From: Rhodococcus sp. BP22
GTDB taxonomy: Bacteria > Actinomycetota > Actinomycetes > Mycobacteriales > Mycobacteriaceae
DNA: 64,000 nucleotides
Reading direction: 5' to 3'
NCBI RefSeq assembly: GCF_014281965.1
Contig: NZ_JACFTB010000001.1
Location: forward strand, 124,001-188,000
A program made the translations under genes and the position numbers. Numbering within the stretch: the stretch's first letter is position 1; the number at the start of each line of letters is the position of its first letter. Below the pieces are notes generated by a model. The model saw only the letters and a list, made by a program, of their open reading frames with translations. It was not told where the DNA came from and did no database searches. Shown one piece after another: positions 44,067 through 58,091 of the stretch.

Positions 44067-45196
44067 TACTTCTTCTCCTGAAGGACGCTGGTGAAACGAT
44101 CGAAGAGGTATGCGGCGTCGTGTGGACCGGCCGCGGCCTCGGGGTGGTACTGGACGGAGAACGCCCGCCCGCTCAACAGTTCGACGCCTTCGACGGTGCC
44201 GTCGTTGGCGCACGTGTGACTGACACGCGCTCGACCGAAGTCGGTGTCGAATTCTTCACCGGCCTCGCCTTCGAGCGCGAAACCGTGGTTCTGCGCAGTG
44301 ATGGCGATCCGGCCGGTGGTGTGTTCGACCACCGGGATGTTCATTCCGCGATGGCCGAACTTCATCTTGTAGGTAGAGCGCCCGAGGGCGCGTCCGAAGA
44401 TCTGGTTGCCGAAGCAAATGCCGAAGAGTGGTATGTCCCGCTCTAGAACGCTACGGGTGAGGGCAACACTGGAGTCTGCGGTCGCTGGGTCCCCGGGTCC
44501 GTTCGAGAGAAAGACGCCGTCCGGCTTCAATTCCAAAATCTGCTCGATGCTCGTCGTCGAGGGCACTACGTGCACTCGGACACCGCGCTCGGCAAACATG
44601 CGAGGAGTGTTCGTCTTGATCCCGAGGTCGACTGCGACGACGGTGAATCGAGTCTCGCTTGCAGGCTCGATCGTGTAGCTCGAAGCCGTGGTCACTTCGC
44701 CGGCGAGGTCGGCTCCCAGCATCGACGGCTGACCGAGTACCTGCTCGAGCATCTCGTCTTTGCTTCCGAGTGCATCTCCGGAGAACACGCCTGCACGCAT
44801 GGATCCGCGGGTGCGGAGGTGACGCACCAGCGCGCGCGTGTCGATTCCGGCTATGCCGACGACGTTCTGTTTCTCGAGCTCGTCCTGCAGCGTTCCGGTC
44901 GAACGCCAGCTCGACGTACGGCGCGCCGGATCGCGAACGACATAGCCTGCCACCCAGATCTTGTTGGGGTCGCTTGCGCTCGAGGCTTCACCGTCCTCTT
45001 GGTTCCAGCCTGTGTTGCCGATTTGGGGAGCGGTGGCCACCACGATCTGGCGGTGGTAGCTGGGATCGGTGAGAGTTTCCTGATAACCGGTCATTCCGGT
45101 GCAGAACACTGCTTCACCGAAAGTTCGACCTTCGGCTCCGAAAGTTGTGCCGCGAAACGTCCGGCCGTCCTCCAGAACAAGAACTGCGCTGCTCAC
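44066..45196 (-). CDS. carA: carbamoyl-phosphate synthase, small (glutaminase) chain
   Basis: Class I glutamine amidotransferase that feeds ammonia to CarB. The 376-residue protein starts [19 protein letters not shown], with the typical [14 protein letters not shown]. The glutaminase domain has the nucleophile in [12 protein letters not shown] (Cys261; most family members have GICLGHQ), RHPVKFGH-like [10 protein letters not shown], and the histidine-glutamate pair in [15 protein letters not shown] 45196 overlaps the preceding gene by four bases. Confidence 0.97.
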   Translation of the reverse strand: MSSAVLVLEDGRTFRGTTFGAEGRTFGEAVFCTGMTGYQETLTDPSYHRQIVVATAPQIGNTGWNQEDGEASSASDPNKIWVAGYVVRDPARRTSSWRSTGTLQDELEKQNVVGIAGIDTRALVRHLRTRGSMRAGVFSGDALGSKDEMLEQVLGQPSMLGADLAGEVTTASSYTIEPASETRFTVVAVDLGIKTNTPRMFAERGVRVHVVPSTTSIEQILELKPDGVFLSNGPGDPATADSSVALTRSVLERDIPLFGICFGNQIFGRALGRSTYKMKFGHRGMNIPVVEHTTGRIAITAQNHGFALEGEAGEEFDTDFGRARVSHTCANDGTVEGVELLSGRAFSVQYHPEAAAGPHDAAYLFDRFTSVLQEKK

Positions 45197-45729
45197 GCGG
45201 GTGTCTCCTTCGAATCATCTGTACCGGCACTCGAGCCGGAATCAGTATTTGTGTCTGTGTCGACCCACGCCGGGTAGACAAATTTGTCGTCGGCGCGAAA
45301 TCCGGTGTCTATCTCGGTGCCCGTGGGCAATTCCCAACGGATCACCAGAAGCCCGTCCTTGCTCATGACCTTGCCTGCGAGCCCACGCTCGGTTCGGATT
45401 GCGCGAATCGACTCTTCAGGAATCCAGATAGTGGATTCGCCGGTCCTCTCCAACAAGATCCCGTGCTGGTGCCGTGAGAGTTCGGCGGTGGCGCGATGGC
45501 CGATGTCACCGACCGCGATTCGGTCCTGCCAGCTCGGCGCGATGGTGCTGCCGACATACAGTCCCGTCGACGGCTCGAGCACCGTGCTACCGATATCCGA
45601 CGGCACCTCCGGGAAAGTGCCGATTCGATCTGCCTGTCGTTTCTGCCGTCCGCGCCAGCCCCAGAAGATCAACGCGATCATCAGCGCCCAGAACAAGACG
45701 AACGCGACGACGATGAGAACTCTGTCCAT
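45193..45729 (-). CDS. membrane-anchored PH-like protein in the pyrimidine operon
   Basis: A 178-residue protein with one N-terminal transmembrane helix (VLIVVAFVLFWALMIALIFW), a short basic stretch (RGRQKRQADR), a beta-rich PH-like domain and an acidic, serine-rich tail. The same kind of protein sits between pyrC and carA in mycobacteria (Rv1382 position). Function unknown. It starts five bases after pyrC and overlaps carA by four bases, so it is made with the pathway enzymes. Note the similar design of the gene at 22867-23334. Confidence 0.85.
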   Translation of the reverse strand: MDRVLIVVAFVLFWALMIALIFWGWRGRQKRQADRIGTFPEVPSDIGSTVLEPSTGLYVGSTIAPSWQDRIAVGDIGHRATAELSRHQHGILLERTGESTIWIPEESIRAIRTERGLAGKVMSKDGLLVIRWELPTGTEIDTGFRADDKFVYPAWVDTDTNTDSGSSAGTDDSKETPA

Positions 45730-45734
45730 GTCCC

Positions 45735-47032
45735 TTACGCTCCTGTCGGCGTTCGGATCACACCGTCGCGTGCGGTGATCCGCCCGCGTAGCAGCGTGGT
45801 GGTCACTTTTGCCGAGAATGTCATCGATTCGAACGGTGTGTTGTCGGCGACACTCGCCAAATTCTTTCCCGTGACGGTCCAGCTTGCGTTCGGATCCACG
45901 ACGGTGAGATTTGCGATCTCACCGACCTCGATAGGCCGGCCCTGATCCGGCAACCCCACGATCTCCGCCGGCCGCTCGCTCATGACTCGGGCAACTCCGC
46001 GCCAGTCGAGCAGTCCCGGCTCGACCATCGTCTGCACGACAATCGAGAGTGCGGTCTCCAACCCGAGCATCCCAGGCTTTGCCTGCGCGAACTCGCAGCA
46101 CTTGTCCTGTTCGGCGTGAGGCGCGTGGTCGGTCGCGACGCAGTCGATCGTGCCGTCGGCCAGACCTCGCCGTAGGGCCTCGACATCGGATGTCTCACGC
46201 AAAGGCGGATTCACCCGGTTGATCGCGTCGTACGTTTCGAGCCGTGAGTCGTCGAGAAGCAAGTGATGCGGGGTCACCTCGGCGGTGATGGAAATGCCCT
46301 GGCCGCGCGCCCACGCGAGTAGGGCGACGGTTCCGGCAGTAGATGCGTGGCAGATGTGGACCCTCGCACCGGCGTCTCTCGCGAGAATAGCGTCGCGGGC
46401 GACGATCGACTCTTCCGCTGCTCGCGGCCAGCCTGCCAGTCCCAATCGCGCGGCCGTCGGGCCTTCGTGGGCGATGGACCCGACCGTCAGCCGCGGCTCC
46501 TCCGCGTGTTGTGCAATCAGCACTCCGAGCGAACTCGAGTACTCGAGCGCGCGCCGCATGATCAAAGGATCGTCGACGCAATGCCCGTCGTCGGAGAACA
46601 TGCGTACCTTGCCTACGCCCGCGGCCATGATCGCCATCTCGGCGAGTTGCTTTCCTTCGAGTCCGACGGTGACCGCACCTACCGGATGCACGTCCACGAG
46701 GCCGACCTCTTGACCGCGACGCCATACATAATCGGTCACCACGACAGAGTCGGCGACCGGGGACGTGTTCGCCATCGCGAAGACAGCGGTGTATCCGCCG
46801 AGCGCGGCAGCAGCCGAACCGGTTTCGATGGTCTCGGTGTCTTCTCGGCCGGGTTCACGCAGGTGCGTATGCAGGTCAACGAAACCGGGCAGCACGATCT
46901 GTCCGCGCGCCTCGACGACTTCGGCGTCACCGGCATCGAGATCTGTCCCGATCGCCACGATCTGACCGTCGTCGATCAATATGTCTGTTTCCGGGCCCTC
47001 GCCGTAGACGAGCACACCGGTGAGTACAACGC

Positions 47033-47036
<4 letters not shown>
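45735..47036 (-). CDS. pyrC: dihydroorotase
   Basis: Cyclises carbamoyl aspartate to dihydroorotate. The 433-residue class I protein has the zinc motif [20 protein letters not shown], further metal histidines in HICHAS and [14 protein letters not shown], and the substrate motif [17 protein letters not shown] 47036 overlaps the pyrB stop by four bases. The enzyme works next to PyrB in the pathway and is encoded next to it. Confidence 0.97.
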
Positions 47037-48612
<1,576 letters not shown>

Positions 48613-48636
48613 TTAAAGGATGTCTGACAATTGGAC

Positions 48637-48642
48637 AGCCTA
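48637..48642 (-). promoter_or_regulatory. -10 element TAGGCT of the pyr operon promoter
   Basis: TAGGCT on the minus strand fits the TAnnnT pattern of actinobacterial housekeeping promoters. It would start transcription near 48630 and give a leader of about 54 bases that holds the PyrR hairpin and the ribosome-binding site. The -35 is not clear. Confidence 0.5.
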
Positions 48643-48693
48643 GCAATGCATCATGCCCTCGAGCACTGCCGGGGCAGCCTGGCGTGACGGACA

Positions 48694-49269
48694 TTACTCG
48701 TCGGAAGCGTGCTCTCGGTTTTCGACCGATGAGGTGTCTTCGCCAGTGTCATCCGGGTGAGAACTGGATGTTGCAACGCGCGAAGACACCGCCGCTGCTG
48801 CCGCGCGAACCTGCGGCGCGACGAGAACGATTTGGCCGAGCACACCGTTGACGAACGACGGTGAATCGTCGGTGGACAACTGCTTGGCGAGTTCGACCGC
48901 TTCGTCCACCGCAACGACGGGGGGAACGTCGGTAGCGTGGAACAACTCCCATACCGCGACGCGCAGAATCGCACGATCCACCGCAGGCAGCCGCTTGAGT
49001 GTCCAGTCGTTGAGATGATCGGAGATCACACCATCGAGCCGGTCCAAATTCTCGGCCACACCGACCACCAAGGTCTCGGTGTACTCACTCACGGGGGCGA
49101 TCGAATCGTCCGCGCGAGCAAGCTCGATGCGTTCTTTGGCGAGGTTCACCGGATCGGTGTCCCGTGCCTCTGCCTCGAACAGGAAATCTACAGCGCGCTT
49201 GCGGGCCTTGTGGCGCGCACCGAGCTTCTTCACAGGCTCGGTGCGCGCTGCTGCCTTCTTGGACGACAC
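48694..49269 (-). CDS. nusB: transcription antitermination factor NusB
   Basis: RNA-binding factor for rRNA antitermination. The 191-residue protein has a short basic head, then the all-helical NusB domain: [39 protein letters not shown], and [20 protein letters not shown] followed by NGVLG. A 45-residue serine- and acid-rich tail extends beyond the usual end. It follows efp by one base, a common actinobacterial pair, and is followed by the pyr operon promoter. Confidence 0.96.
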   Translation of the reverse strand: MSSKKAAARTEPVKKLGARHKARKRAVDFLFEAEARDTDPVNLAKERIELARADDSIAPVSEYTETLVVGVAENLDRLDGVISDHLNDWTLKRLPAVDRAILRVAVWELFHATDVPPVVAVDEAVELAKQLSTDDSPSFVNGVLGQIVLVAPQVRAAAAAVSSRVATSSSHPDDTGEDTSSVENREHASDE

Positions 49270-49270
49270 G

Positions 49271-49834
49271 TTAGGAATTCACACGCCCAAGGTAGTTTCC
49301 GTCGCGCGAATCGACCTTCAGCTTGTCACCGGTGTTGATGAACAGCGGAACCGAGATCTCGGCGCCGGTCTCCAAAGTGGCCGGCTTCGTGCCTCCGGTC
49401 GAGCGGTCGCCCTGCAGGCCCGGATCGGTGTGCTTGACCTCGAGTTCGACCGTCACAGGTAGCTCCACGTAAAGCGGCGCCCCCTCGTGCATCGCGATCT
49501 GAACCCGAAGGTTCTCGAGCAGGAAACGAGCGCCGTCGCCGACCGTTGCCTCCGGGATGGCGAGCTGGTCGAAGGTGTCACCGTCCATGAAGACGTAGTC
49601 GGTGCCGTCGTGGTACAGGTACGTCATGTCACGGCGATCGACCGTAGCCGTCTCGACCTTGACACCGGCATTGAACGTCTTGTCGACGACTTTGCCGGAC
49701 AGGACGTTCTTGAGTTTGGTGCGCACGAACGCGGGGCCCTTACCCGGCTTCACATGCTGAAATTCGGTGATCGTCCACAACTGGTTATCGATGCTGAGGA
49801 CGAGACCATTCTTGAAATCGCTGGTGGAAGCCAC
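49271..49834 (-). CDS. efp: elongation factor P
   Basis: Relieves ribosome stalling at polyproline stretches. The 187-residue protein has three OB/KOW-like barrels: [20 protein letters not shown], the loop [16 protein letters not shown] with Lys32 at the position that is modified in some bacteria, [11 protein letters not shown], and the C-terminal signature [23 protein letters not shown] 49834. It lies 54 bases after pepQ. Confidence 0.97.
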   Translation of the reverse strand: MASTSDFKNGLVLSIDNQLWTITEFQHVKPGKGPAFVRTKLKNVLSGKVVDKTFNAGVKVETATVDRRDMTYLYHDGTDYVFMDGDTFDQLAIPEATVGDGARFLLENLRVQIAMHEGAPLYVELPVTVELEVKHTDPGLQGDRSTGGTKPATLETGAEISVPLFINTGDKLKVDSRDGNYLGRVNS

Positions 49835-49888
49835 TGGCTTTTATGTCTCCTCGTGTTCGCGTGTTCTTATCTCGTAGTGACCGTGATG

Positions 49889-50992
49889 TCACACGAGAGT
49901 GAGTTGCTTGCTGGTCATGGTGAGAAGCTCAGGACCGCCGGGGCGGACGATGAGTGTGTCTTCGATCCGAACGCCTCCGCGCCCTGAGAAGTACACACCC
50001 GGTTCTACAGTCACAGCAGCACCGCACTGCAGTGTACCGGTGCTCGTGCGTGCGATTCCCGGCGCTTCGTGGATCTCCAATCCGACGCCATGGCCGAGTC
50101 CGTGCAGAAACAGTTCGCCATACCCGGCTTCTTCGATAACCGACCGCGCCGCAGCGTCCACCGATGCAGTGCTCACACCAGGGACAAGCGCATCCCTTCC
50201 CGCTGTCTGAGCGCGCAAAACCAGCTCGTACACATCTCGCTGCCAATCCGCTGGGCTCCCGATGACCACCGTTCGGGTCATATCCGAGTGATATCCGCCG
50301 ACGAGCGCGCCGAAATCGAACTTCACGAAGTCGCCAGATTCCAGGATTGCTGCAGTGGGTCGGTGATGCGGCACCGCGGAATGCGCACCCGCCGCCACGA
50401 TCGTCTCGAAGGAAATCCCGTCCGCGCCGTGTTCGACCATCAGCGACTCCAGTTCACGTGCCACGGCAAGTTCGGTACGGCCAGGCCGAATCGAACCACG
50501 CTCGACGAGCACGGCAAAAGCGTCGTCCGCCGCGCGGCAGGCCTCGCGTAACAAGCCGATTTCGTACTCGTCCTTCACCATTCGAAGTTCTTCGACGAGA
50601 CCGGGACTGCACACCAGATCGAGCGAGGCATTCGCCTCACTCCATCCTCGATGCTGATCGACGGTCACGACATGGCTCTCGAACCCGATTGCACCACCCC
50701 TCGGCGCATAGTCGCTCGCCAGCAGATGCGCCGCCGAAGACCGGTCGATCACTGCACGAAGATCGGGGACTTGCTCGGCGACTTGACTGAGATATCGGCC
50801 GTCCGTGCAGATGACGGTTCGGCTTTCACCCGGTGACGAATCACCGGTTCCAACGATCAACGCGGCGTTCGATCCGGTGAACCCGGTGAGATACCGAATG
50901 TTCAGCAGGTCTGTGACCAGCAGAGAGTCGAGTTCCTTCGCGATCAAGGACTGTCGAAGAGCCGAGCGACGGGCAGCGAAATTTGCAGGCAT
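49889..50992 (-). CDS. pepQ: M24 family Xaa-Pro peptidase
   Basis: Cleaves dipeptides or N-terminal residues before proline in the cytoplasm. The 367-residue protein has an N-terminal creatinase-like domain (residues 1-130, RYLTGFTGSNAAL) and the pita-bread metallopeptidase, with metal ligands in VKFDFGALVGGYHSDMTRT, LHGLGHGVGLEIHEAPG and TVEPGVYFSG. It pairs with efp in actinobacteria; both concern proline-containing products. Divergent from the membrane gene at 51098. Confidence 0.95.
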   Translation of the reverse strand: MPANFAARRSALRQSLIAKELDSLLVTDLLNIRYLTGFTGSNAALIVGTGDSSPGESRTVICTDGRYLSQVAEQVPDLRAVIDRSSAAHLLASDYAPRGGAIGFESHVVTVDQHRGWSEANASLDLVCSPGLVEELRMVKDEYEIGLLREACRAADDAFAVLVERGSIRPGRTELAVARELESLMVEHGADGISFETIVAAGAHSAVPHHRPTAAILESGDFVKFDFGALVGGYHSDMTRTVVIGSPADWQRDVYELVLRAQTAGRDALVPGVSTASVDAAARSVIEEAGYGELFLHGLGHGVGLEIHEAPGIARTSTGTLQCGAAVTVEPGVYFSGRGGVRIEDTLIVRPGGPELLTMTSKQLTLV

Positions 50993-51097
50993 TCCTACAA
51001 CGTACCGCCGTCACGAGTTCGATCCCTGAGCGAGGCGAAGGCGCAGTTTATGTGGGGCCCGCCACAGTGCCGACCCGAAACGGATACGCTGTCCCCC

Positions 51098-51754
51098 ATG
51101 ACAGGGTGGGTGGTACGCGGAATCGGAATGGGACTGATCAACGTCGGAGTGCGAATTCTGCTGGGTTTGGCAGTTGCGCAGTGGCCGTTGCATGGTTCGC
51201 AGCTTCGATGGTTGGGCTTGGCTGCGGTATTGCTCGCAGTCATCGTGTGGGCTGGGATCGACGGTATTCGTGACCGTCGCGCAAACCCGGACCCGGATTA
51301 CGGCGCCGATCTGACGATGCTGTGGCTCAAGGCGGCAGTTGTCGGCGGTCTGCTCGCCGGACTGCTCGCATGGCTGATCGGTCTGATAGTGGACTTCAGT
51401 CTCGGCCAGAACTCACTGTTCTTCGAGATGACCTCGGGTGCAGCGTTCACCATTCTTCTGATCTTCATTCCGGCGACCATCTCGGTGTTCCTGGGCCGCC
51501 TGCTCGTCGGACGCGAGGCGAAGAAGAAGCTCGCCGCATCCGATGCAGAACACGAACAGGAACGCCACGATCGTCATCTGGTCGGCGCAGGGACTACCGC
51601 CTCGCACCAGGGTTCGGCGGCAGACCAGAGTTCGGTAGCGGACCAGAATCGATGGGCCGACGACAACGCGGACACCGAGGTGTTCCAGGCCGTGCAACCC
51701 GACGCCGAGGACGCGAAGGGCAGTTCACACGGCGAGCATCGTTCCGAACACTGA
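51098..51754 (+). CDS. four-helix membrane protein (B-4DMT-like)
   Basis: A 218-residue protein with four transmembrane segments in residues 1-140 (first VVRGIGMGLINVGVRILLGL, third LWLKAAVVGGLLAGLLAWLI, fourth AFTILLIFIPATISVFLG), followed by a charged, glutamine- and aspartate-rich cytoplasmic tail. It corresponds to the Rv2536 position in M. tuberculosis, of a family named B-4DMT transporters in databases; no substrate is known. ATG 51098 begins MTGWVVRGIG just after a short divergent region of 105 bases shared with pepQ. Ends at a strong two-way terminator. Confidence 0.85.
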   Translation: MTGWVVRGIGMGLINVGVRILLGLAVAQWPLHGSQLRWLGLAAVLLAVIVWAGIDGIRDRRANPDPDYGADLTMLWLKAAVVGGLLAGLLAWLIGLIVDFSLGQNSLFFEMTSGAAFTILLIFIPATISVFLGRLLVGREAKKKLAASDAEHEQERHDRHLVGAGTTASHQGSAADQSSVADQNRWADDNADTEVFQAVQPDAEDAKGSSHGEHRSEH

Positions 51755-51768
51755 CTCTCGAACACAAG

Positions 51769-51815
51769 AAATCCCCCTGCATCTTCGACCCTTGGCCGAA
51801 AATGCAGGGGGATTT
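51769..51815. terminator. strong bidirectional terminator
   Basis: Perfect 14-bp inverted repeat (51769-51782 with 51802-51815) around a 19-base loop, with T-rich ends in both directions. It separates the convergent membrane gene (+) and aroB (-). Confidence 0.88.
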
Positions 51816-51836
51816 TCCATTCGGATCGCGCCTCGA

Positions 51837-53519
<1,683 letters not shown>

Positions 53520-53523
<4 letters not shown>

Positions 53524-54707
53524 CGTGGTGGTCGGGCGGCGTTGCCCTTCAGGTAGTGCGCGACGTTGCTCGTCGTCTCCGCCAACGAATCGCCACCGAA
53601 CTTCTCGAGCACTGCCTGCGCCACGACGAGAGCTACCATCGTCTCGGCTACGACGCCCGCAGCGGGTACCGCACATACATCGGAGCGTTGATGGATCGCG
53701 ACGGCTTCCTCGCCGGTCGACATATCCACCGTTGCAAGTGCGCGAGGAACAGTGGAGATCGGCTTCATTGCTGCCCGGACACGAAGAGGCTCTCCGTTGG
53801 TCATGCCACCTTCGATACCACCCGCGCGGTTGGTCGATCGCAGGATCCCGTCCGGGCCCGGGGTGATCTCATCGTGCGCAGCGCTGCCACGACGACGGGC
53901 CGTTTCGAAACCGTCACCTACCTCGACGCCCTTGATCGCCTGAATTCCCATGAGCGCTGCAGCAAGTCGTGCATCGAGCTTACGATCTCCGCTGACGAAC
54001 GAGCCGAGGCCGACAGGAAGGCCGTGGACGACGACCTCGACGACGCCACCGAGGGTGTCGCCGTCTCGCTTCGCGGCCTCGATCTCGGCGATCATCGACT
54101 CACCGGAAGCGGCATCGAAGGCTCGCACCGGGCTCGCATCGATCGCGTCGAGATCGTTACCGGACGGTGGCGGACCGACGTACGGGTCCGATGCGCCGAT
54201 GGAAATGACGTGGGAGACGACATCGACGCCGAGTGCCTGTTTCAAGAAGCTGCGAGCAACAGTGCCGATCGCGACCCGCGCGGCAGTTTCACGGGCACTC
54301 GCCCGTTCGAGAACCGGCCTGGCGTCGTCGAATCCGTATTTCAACATTCCCGAGTAATCGGCATGCCCGGGACGGGGCCTGGTCAACGGAGCGTTCCGCG
54401 CCAACGCGTCGAGAACCGACGGGTCCACCGGGTCCGCGGACATGACCTGTTCCCATTTGGGCCACTCGGTGTTGCCTACTTCGATCGCGATCGGGCCGCC
54501 GATAGTCCGACCATGACGCACACCACCGGTGATCGTCACCTTGTCGGCCTCGAACTTCATCCTGGCGCCGCGTCCGTAGCCCAGTCGGCGGCGAGCCAAC
54601 TGATCGGCAATGTCGTCCGAGGTCACTTCGACACCCGCGACCATTCCTTCGAGGATGGACACGAGGGCAGGGCCGTGAGATTCTCCGGCAGTTATCCAGC
54701 GCAGCAC
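53520..54707 (-). CDS. aroC: chorismate synthase
   Basis: Reduced-FMN-dependent final step to chorismate. The 395-residue protein begins with [20 protein letters not shown], and has [35 protein letters not shown] followed by [16 protein letters not shown], and [20 protein letters not shown] 54707. It lies 12 bases after the prepilin peptidase gene, in the order aroE-peptidase-aroC-aroK-aroB. Confidence 0.97.
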
Positions 54708-54719
54708 GGCCTCATCTTT

Positions 54720-55310
54720 TCACGTCGGTGAAGCCGCGAGTGCCAGCAGGGTCGACACACACATGGATGGGCCATGGGGCACGGTGCAATCTCTGCGTCC
54801 GAGCGCCGTCATCGTCACCCCCACAATCCCGGTCAGCAGCGGCGGGAGTATCGCAACCAACGCCCACGCGTCGAAACCCGCCATCGCCGCAACACCGCCG
54901 AGTGGCCACGCCAGTTTCACGTCACCAGCACCGAATGCCGTGGGCAAACACACATGAACGAGGAGATAGCTGCCGAACAGGGCCGCCGCACCGACGAGCA
55001 TGGGCGCGATGTCGCCGGAGAATGCTCCGAGCAACAGGGCGACGATCGCTCCTGCGCCTGTCAGCGAATTCGGTAAACGCCTGCACCCGATGTCGATGCA
55101 CGCCAGCACCGAACACCACCAGCCCAACAGCCCGAGCGAGATACCGCAACCGAGCAGCGATCCCGCCGACCACACCACACTCAGCACCAAGGGAAGTCCG
55201 ACGGCCTTCCAGGACGGTGCCAGCCCTCTCACAGTTCGCTCGGTGGCGATTCCTATGCCCCATCCGATCGAACCGAATGCGAGTGCCCATCCCAGAGATG
55301 CCGTGGTCAT
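54720..55310 (-). CDS. prepilin peptidase, A24 family
   Basis: Membrane aspartyl protease that processes type IV pilin-like precursors. The 196-residue protein has about six transmembrane helices. The catalytic aspartates appear as Asp73 in ACIDIGCRRLPNSLT and Asp130 in the GxGD motif AFGAGDVKLAWPLG. The N-terminal methylase domain with its cysteine cluster is absent, as in the short actinobacterial forms (Rv2551c position). No pilin gene is in the window, so its substrate lies elsewhere. Confidence 0.88.
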   Translation of the reverse strand: MTTASLGWALAFGSIGWGIGIATERTVRGLAPSWKAVGLPLVLSVVWSAGSLLGCGISLGLLGWWCSVLACIDIGCRRLPNSLTGAGAIVALLLGAFSGDIAPMLVGAAALFGSYLLVHVCLPTAFGAGDVKLAWPLGGVAAMAGFDAWALVAILPPLLTGIVGVTMTALGRRDCTVPHGPSMCVSTLLALAASPT

Positions 55311-55405
55311 GCGGCAAGTGTGGAACTACTGCCGACCCATGTCGCGTCGGGCTCCCAGGTGGAGAACTGCCCTGTGTATCGACGAGCCACCTGTGGATGA
55401 AACTG

Positions 55406-56215
55406 TCAGTGGGTGCCGATAGCTGCGATCATCGCCGCGCGCGGAGCGGATAGACCCGTAAATTGCTCGACCTGCCCGAAAGCTTGATTGAGCAACATCG
55501 ACAGGCCCGAGACGATGATGCCGCCGGCCGACTCCACCGCGGTCGCCAACGGCGTCGGCCATGGATCGTAAATTGCGTCGAGGACGATCGGCGCATGTGC
55601 AAGGGCCGCCGACACCGGCGCAACACCCTCTGCGGGCACGGTACTGACAACGACAGCCGCCGCGGCGGCCGCGTCGGACAGCGTTCGGTCGGACATAGCG
55701 AGGAACGTGGTCCTCAAGCCCGCCGCTTCGCCGCATGCGAGAGTCTCGCGGGCCCGATCTGCCGATCGTGCAACAACTGTTGCCGATTTCGCCCCCATTT
55801 CGGCGAGAGCAACGAGCGCAGGCCTCGATGTTCCACCGGCTCCGACGACCATGACTGCCCGACCGGCAAGATCAGCGACACCGACCTCACGCAGCGCCCC
55901 CTTCACGCCATCGACATCTGTGCAGTCTGCTCGCCATCCGGTCTTGGTGCGTAGCAGGGTGTTCGCCGATCCAGCGAGAATCGCACGATCGGTTCTCGTG
56001 TCGGCGAACTCCAACGCCGCAACCTTGTTCGGCATCGTCACCGACAGGCCGACCCAGTCCGGACCCAGACAGCCCACGAGCCCCGGCAGTTGATCGGCAG
56101 AACACTCGATTCGTTCGTAGGTCCAATCGGTCAGACCCAAGGCAAGGTATGCAGCGAGATGCAACTGGGGCGATTTCGAATGTATGACCGGATTACCCAG
56201 AACGGCGGCGCGCAT
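55406..56215 (-). CDS. aroE: shikimate dehydrogenase
   Basis: NADPH-dependent reduction of 3-dehydroshikimate. The 269-residue protein has the substrate motif GNPVIHSKSPQLHLAAY, the catalytic lysine in LSVTMPNKVAAL, the aspartate in ADCTDVDGVKGAL, the nucleotide loop VVGAGGTSRPAL and the C-terminal GLSMLLNQAFGQ. ATG 56215 lies six bases after mltG. The active-site lysine context reads TMPNK where many enzymes have TIPHK. Confidence 0.95.
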   Translation of the reverse strand: MRAAVLGNPVIHSKSPQLHLAAYLALGLTDWTYERIECSADQLPGLVGCLGPDWVGLSVTMPNKVAALEFADTRTDRAILAGSANTLLRTKTGWRADCTDVDGVKGALREVGVADLAGRAVMVVGAGGTSRPALVALAEMGAKSATVVARSADRARETLACGEAAGLRTTFLAMSDRTLSDAAAAAAVVVSTVPAEGVAPVSAALAHAPIVLDAIYDPWPTPLATAVESAGGIIVSGLSMLLNQAFGQVEQFTGLSAPRAAMIAAIGTH

Positions 56216-56221
56216 CAGTTT

Positions 56222-57556
56222 CTACCGTCCGCTGTCGAGGAATCCGTCCTCGACCTTTCCGATATTCGCGAGATGCTCGTTGTAGTCGCGCGTGAACAAC
56301 GTCTCACCTACTTGATTGATAGTCACGAAGTACAGCCAATCACCATCTGCGGGTGCCTCGACCGCTTCCACTGCACCGATACTCGGCGCCGCGATCGGGG
56401 TCGCAGGGAGTCCCTCCATGGCGTAGGTGTTCCACGGCGTCACTGTCGCTCTGTCCTCGTCGGTCGTGGCGACCTCGGTTGTATCGAGGGAGTAATTCAC
56501 CGTCGAGTCGAACTCGAGCTTCTGCGGTACGGCCAACCGATTGATGATGACGCGCGCTACCTTGCTGAAATCCGACGGAAGCGATTCACGCTCGACGAGA
56601 GACGCTGCCACCAACGTTTGATACGGGCTCAGACCCGAGTTGGCACCTACGGTCAGGATCCCGGTGTCCTCGTAGGTTGCCGCGCTTTCCTCCACGAGCT
56701 GTTGGAGAATGTCACCCGGTGCTGCGGTCGGATCGAAGTCCCACGTACCGGCAGCAATGAGTCCTTCCAACTGGCGGTCTCGATCGGGAACGACACTCAC
56801 CTCGGCGCGCGCCCATTCGGGAACACCCAACGCCGTCGGCTCCGCGAGACCACCTGCGGTGTTGAAGTCGGCGTAGGAAATACACGTCGGTGTGCCTGCA
56901 CCTGTCGTATCGATGCAGCTTGCTTCCGACAAAAGCGTGTAGATGCCCTTCTTGACAGCATCGGTATTGACGTCGCGTGAGTCGTGAAGTTGACGGCCCT
57001 CGGAAATTACGACGTTGCCGACCCGAGCGGATGGATCGACGAGTGCTGTCACCGCGTCCTCGGCAGGTACGTGACTCTCGAGCAGGTAGTAGCCGGGCTG
57101 CAACGACGACATTGCCGGGTTGACGACTGCGGCTTCCATGAAGGCACCAGAACTCGCCACGATGCCCTTGTCGGTCGCCTCGACACCGATCTGATCTGCA
57201 GTGTCACCAGGCTGCACCCGTAATACCACCGACGGCCCCGAACTACCTGCCGTGAAATCGTCAGGGGCCACCGGGCCGCCCGCAAACCGGTCGTACACGA
57301 GGAAACCTCCCACTGCGATCACGATGACGAGGATCATCCCCAGCGCCAGCCCGACCTTGCGGCCGCGTCGCTTGCGCTTTCGGGCCGAACGGTCGTGCCG
57401 AACCTCTGCTCGTGAACGTCCCACTTCCTGCGGACCGCCATGAGTCACAGCGTGATGAAATTCGCTGCCTTCGTCGACCTGATACCCGATCGGATCCGTC
57501 AGCGCTTCGTCGTCGTACTCGTAATTCCCCCGGTCCGTGGACCTTTGGTTGTTCAC
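56222..57556 (-). CDS. mltG: endolytic peptidoglycan transglycosylase MltG
   Basis: Cleaves nascent glycan strands and helps set their length. The 444-residue protein has a 65-residue acidic then basic cytoplasmic tail, one transmembrane helix ([20 protein letters not shown], residues 68-87), a LysM-like part and the YceG domain, with the catalytic glutamate in [11 protein letters not shown] (Glu322) and [19 protein letters not shown] plus [14 protein letters not shown] downstream. ATG 57556 overlaps the ruvX stop by four bases. The alaS-ruvX-mltG-aroE order is typical for the group. Confidence 0.95.
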   Translation of the reverse strand: MNNQRSTDRGNYEYDDEALTDPIGYQVDEGSEFHHAVTHGGPQEVGRSRAEVRHDRSARKRKRRGRKVGLALGMILVIVIAVGGFLVYDRFAGGPVAPDDFTAGSSGPSVVLRVQPGDTADQIGVEATDKGIVASSGAFMEAAVVNPAMSSLQPGYYLLESHVPAEDAVTALVDPSARVGNVVISEGRQLHDSRDVNTDAVKKGIYTLLSEASCIDTTGAGTPTCISYADFNTAGGLAEPTALGVPEWARAEVSVVPDRDRQLEGLIAAGTWDFDPTAAPGDILQQLVEESAATYEDTGILTVGANSGLSPYQTLVAASLVERESLPSDFSKVARVIINRLAVPQKLEFDSTVNYSLDTTEVATTDEDRATVTPWNTYAMEGLPATPIAAPSIGAVEAVEAPADGDWLYFVTINQVGETLFTRDYNEHLANIGKVEDGFLDSGR

Positions 57557-58089
57557 TCGACCTCCGGCGTTGGATCGGTCTCTGCCGATTTCAGTCGCGC
57601 GGACCGCTCATCCAGCCACCCCTGCAGGATTGCGACCGCAGCAGCTTGATCGATGACCGAGCGCTGTGATTTCCCCCGCACACCACTGTCTCGAAGTGCA
57701 CGCGTCGCAGTTACCGTAGTCAATCGCTCGTCCGACATCCGAATCGGCACGCCGGGCAGTCGTCGCGACAATATTCGCGCAAACCCCTCAGCTGCCTTGA
57801 CCGCGGATCCACTTTCTCCTCGCAGAGTGCGTGGTAATCCGATGATCACCTCGACCGCCTCGTATTCGGTGACGATCTCGACGACACGCGCGACGTCGGG
57901 TGAGTCCGATCCTTTGGGCTTGGACCGCACGACAGTCTCCACCGGCGTCGCAAGTACGCACCGTGGGTCGCTGACGGCAACACCGACACGGACACTTCCG
58001 ACGTCGATTCCAATTCGACGTCCGAGACCGGGATCGTCCGCGCCTGGACGGTCCGGTAAGCCAGGAGGTCGACGAGAAAAATCCGGCAC
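57553..58089 (-). CDS. ruvX: Holliday junction resolvase-like protein RuvX/YqgF
   Basis: RNase H-fold nuclease, implicated in rRNA processing and possibly DNA junction resolution. The 178-residue protein has the first catalytic aspartate in [32 protein letters not shown], the glutamate region [16 protein letters not shown], and the late aspartate in [20 protein letters not shown] 58089 starts two bases after alaS and gives a 24-residue proline-rich head. Confidence 0.95.
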   Translation of the reverse strand: MPDFSRRPPGLPDRPGADDPGLGRRIGIDVGSVRVGVAVSDPRCVLATPVETVVRSKPKGSDSPDVARVVEIVTEYEAVEVIIGLPRTLRGESGSAVKAAEGFARILSRRLPGVPIRMSDERLTTVTATRALRDSGVRGKSQRSVIDQAAAVAILQGWLDERSARLKSAETDPTPEVE

Positions 58090-58091
58090 GG

